7,549 nucleotides of DNA. It comes from Alphaproteobacteria bacterium. GTDB taxonomy: Bacteria > Pseudomonadota > Alphaproteobacteria > Sphingomonadales > Sphingomonadaceae. Position 1 is the stretch's first letter. Every line of letters begins with the position of its first letter. The notes under the pieces are model-generated. The model saw only the letters and a list, made by a program, of their open reading frames with translations, did not search any database and was not told the origin of the DNA. Both the position numbers and the translations under genes were made by a program. The stretch lies in contig VBAE01000262.1 of assembly GCA_005882415.1 (NCBI GenBank), positions 1-7,549 of the forward strand. The letters are read 5' to 3'. Positions 5,371-7,549 of the stretch are shown here, piece after piece.

Positions 5371-7549
5371 GGCGCCCATCCCAAGGCAGCGGCTGCGCCT
5401 CCTGCTTGTCGGCAGCTGCTGCATCCTCGCGGCCCCGCTTCCGGCGTACGCCGCCGAGCAGCCGGGCGCGGCCCCGCAGGCGCAGGAGCGGCGGATCGTC
5501 ATCGACGGCAAGTCGCTGACGCCCGACGGCACATCCCGCCTCAACACCACCGGCAAGACGGTCACCCTGACGGTGCCGGCGAAGGACGGACCGCGTTATC
5601 TCGGCGACATCATCCTCACCGTCAGCGCCGAAGACCGGGTCGAATTCTCCGCCAACCGCCTCCTCGACCTGCTCGCCAACGTCCTCGATCCGGACGTGCT
5701 GCGCACACTCCGCGGCAGCTTCTCCGGCGAGACGGCGCTCACGCCCGCGGATTTCGAGGCCTCGGGCATCCACATCCGCTACAATCCCCAGACGCTGGAG
5801 CTGCAGCTCGACATCGCGTCCGAGCGCCGTGCCTCCCGCACCGTCCAGGTCAGCCCGCTCGACCGCGACCGGATCGGCGAGTTCGTGCAGCCGGCGGGCT
5901 TCAGCGCCTATCTCAACCTCCACGGTTCGCTCGATTATATCCACCAGGGCTCCGACGACGGGCTCCAGGCGCCCTCCTTCTTCATGGACGGCGCGACCCG
6001 CTTCGGCGGGATCGTCCTGGAATCGGAAGCCGCATGGTCGCCGGGGACCGACAACCACCCGGATTTCCAGCGCATCGGCACCCGCGCCGTCTATGACGAC
6101 CAGCAGAAGCTATTCGGTGCTCGAGCCGCAGAACATCATCCGCCCGCGCGGCGACAGGAGCTTCCGGCTCGAGCGGCCGTCGACGGTGGAGGTCAACGTC
6201 AACGGCCAGATCGTCCGCCGCCTCCAGCTCGCGCCCGGCACCTACGATCTTCGCGACTTCCCCTTCACGCAAGGGGCGAACGACATCCGCCTGTCGGTGC
6301 TCGACGATACCGGCCGCTCGGAGCTGCTGCGCTTCAACGTGTTCCTCGACCAGTCGCAGCTCGCCAAGGGCCTCAGCGAGTTCGGCCTCTATGCTGGCGT
6401 GATGGCGCCGCTGCTGGCCAGCGGCCCCCATTATACCGACGATTTCGCCTTCACCGGCTTCTACCGGCGCGGCCTCAGCGATTACGTGACCATCGGAGTC
6501 AACGCGCAGGCGGACCGGCGGACGGTGATGGGCGGCATCGAGGCGGTGATCGGCACTTCGCTCGGCACGTTCGGCGGCAATTTCTCGATTTCCGACGTCG
6601 GCAATCTCGGCACCGGCTGGGCCGGAATCGCGACCTTCCAGCGGCTGATCAACCGCAGCGGCGGCCGCGCCGACTCCTTGAACATCTCGGTCGAGGCGCG
6701 AAGCCGCTGGTTCGGGCCGGTGGGGACGATCATCCCGAGCAACCCGTTCAAGTACGAGATCGGCGCCGGCTACAGCCACGCCTTCAACGACTATTTCTAC
6801 GGCGGTCTCGACGCGCGCTATTCCAAGGGCCGCGACCTCCAGCGCGACACCCATAATTATAGGGCGACGCTCGGCTGGCGGATCAGCGATGCGCTGAGCG
6901 CGACGGGCGACGTCACTTACGAGCAGGACAATTTCGGCTCCCGGGTCGGCGCCCTGATCTCGCTGACCGTCCGGCTCGGCCGCTATTCGAGCGTCCGCGG
7001 CGACTTCGACACCCATTTCGACCGCGCCCGCCTCTCCTTCCAGACCCTCCACGGCCAAGGCGTCGGCGCCTACAATATCGCGGCCGATATCGAGCGGACC
7101 AACAGCGGTTCCGGCGCCAATCTCAACGCCAATTACTTCGCCAACCGGGCCGAGATCGGGGTCAGCCATTTCGGCACCTTCCACGGCGATTTCGGCGATT
7201 CGACCAGCCAGCGCACCGCGCTTCGCTTCGCCAGCTCCTTCGCCTTCGCCGACGGCTCGGCCTCGATCGGCCGGCCGATCTACGACAGCTTCGCCATCGT
7301 CCGCGGCCACCCGGGCCTGAAGGGCGCCGAAGTGGTCGTCGACCCCTCGCCCTTCGGCTTCACGGCGACCACCGGCGTGCTCGGCACCGCCATCCAGCCG
7401 AGCCTCAGCTCTTACTCCGAGCGGACGATCGCGATCGACGCGCCGACCGCGCCGGCCGGGGTGGACCTCGGCCGCGGCTCGTTCCGCCTCTTCCCGCCCT
7501 ATCGCAGCGGCTACAAGCTGACGGTCGGCTCCGACTACACGGTGACCGT
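5363..7549 (+). pseudogene. Outer-membrane pilus usher, frame-disrupted with internal deletion, 3' end outside window
   Basis: The usher forms the outer-membrane pore that takes chaperone-subunit complexes and assembles the pilus. The best start is GTG at 5363, overlapping the chaperone stop by eight bases; it gives a signal peptide ending near residue 30 (PLPAYA). Frame one runs 249 residues to 6109. It holds the N-terminal chaperone-binding domain (for example RYLGDIILTVSAEDRVEF, GIHIRYNPQTLELQL) and the first barrel strands to FQRIGTRAVYDD. Conserved sequence resumes in another frame at 6111 and stays open for 479 codons to the window edge: YSVLEPQNIIRPRGDRSF, the plug (STVEVNVNG, LAPGTYDLRDFPFTQGAND), many barrel strands, and IGRPIYDSFAIVRGHPGLKG near the barrel end. 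From knowledge of ushers, about 30 residues normally between these parts are missing. Left unshifted, the first frame runs on as unrelated sequence to a stop at 6854-6856. A sequencing or assembly error is the alternative to a true pseudogene. Confidence 0.85.
6104..6116 (+). other. Frame-change and deletion junction in the usher
   Basis: Up to AAG at 6107-6109 the usher reads ...VYDDQQK. The next conserved codons, TAT TCG GTG from 6111 (YSVLEP), are displaced by one base, leaving C6110 unread. The lost length should therefore equal 2 modulo 3. There is no homopolymer, slippery heptamer or repeat array here, so this looks like a simple deletion end joined at a few bases, perhaps at AGC (6108-6110). 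The exact ancestral ends cannot be known from this copy alone. Confidence 0.75.

Noticed and set aside
6104..6116. Programmed ribosomal frameshift joining the two usher parts
   Set aside because: No slippery sequence or stimulating element is evident, and about 30 conserved residues are absent, which frameshifting alone would not explain.
5982..7310. 442-residue open frame on the - strand opposite the usher
   Set aside because: It mirrors the codon bias of the conserved + strand usher frame, has low-complexity Ala/Glu/Arg/Val composition, no recognisable domain, and is a usual GC-rich antisense artefact.

Overview
The window is GC-rich, densely coding DNA, and every supported gene is on the + strand. 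GC-biased third codon positions, Ala-rich signal peptides ending in A-Q, and an archaic-looking chaperone-usher locus suggest an alphaproteobacterium, most likely a sphingomonad. That placement is inference from composition and protein style, not a database result.

Layout: the left edge (1-191) is the C-terminal half of a two-component receiver domain that ends without an output domain. A 141-base gap (192-332) follows, with a small hairpin that may be a terminator. A run of seven exported, paralogous pilus-subunit-like genes comes next (333-4580). Then come a PapD-like periplasmic chaperone (4597-5370) and an outer-membrane usher (from 5363, running off the right edge). The order subunits, chaperone, usher and the tight spacing fit one chaperone-usher operon. 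None of the subunits can be named; they share a plan rather than a recognised family signature: signal peptide, short alternating-hydrophobic N-terminal segment, Cys about 15-28 residues into the mature protein, second Cys 32-54 residues later, and a final beta-strand preceded by G-x-Y or a close variant.

How the parts should work together: subunits pass through the Sec system, form one disulfide each (two possible in the first), are capped by the chaperone through donor-strand complementation, and are delivered to the usher for assembly at the cell surface. The operon appears to have two expression tiers. The first three subunit genes have long gaps and good ribosome sites. They end at a very strong hairpin (2230-2260), after which the genes are packed with gaps of 16 bases or less, or overlap.

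The main anomaly is in the usher. Its reading frame breaks at about 6110, and a stretch of about 30 residues expected just before the plug domain is absent there, while both flanks are well conserved and open. Either the usher is a recent deletion pseudogene, which would disable the pathway, or the sequence or assembly is wrong at this point.
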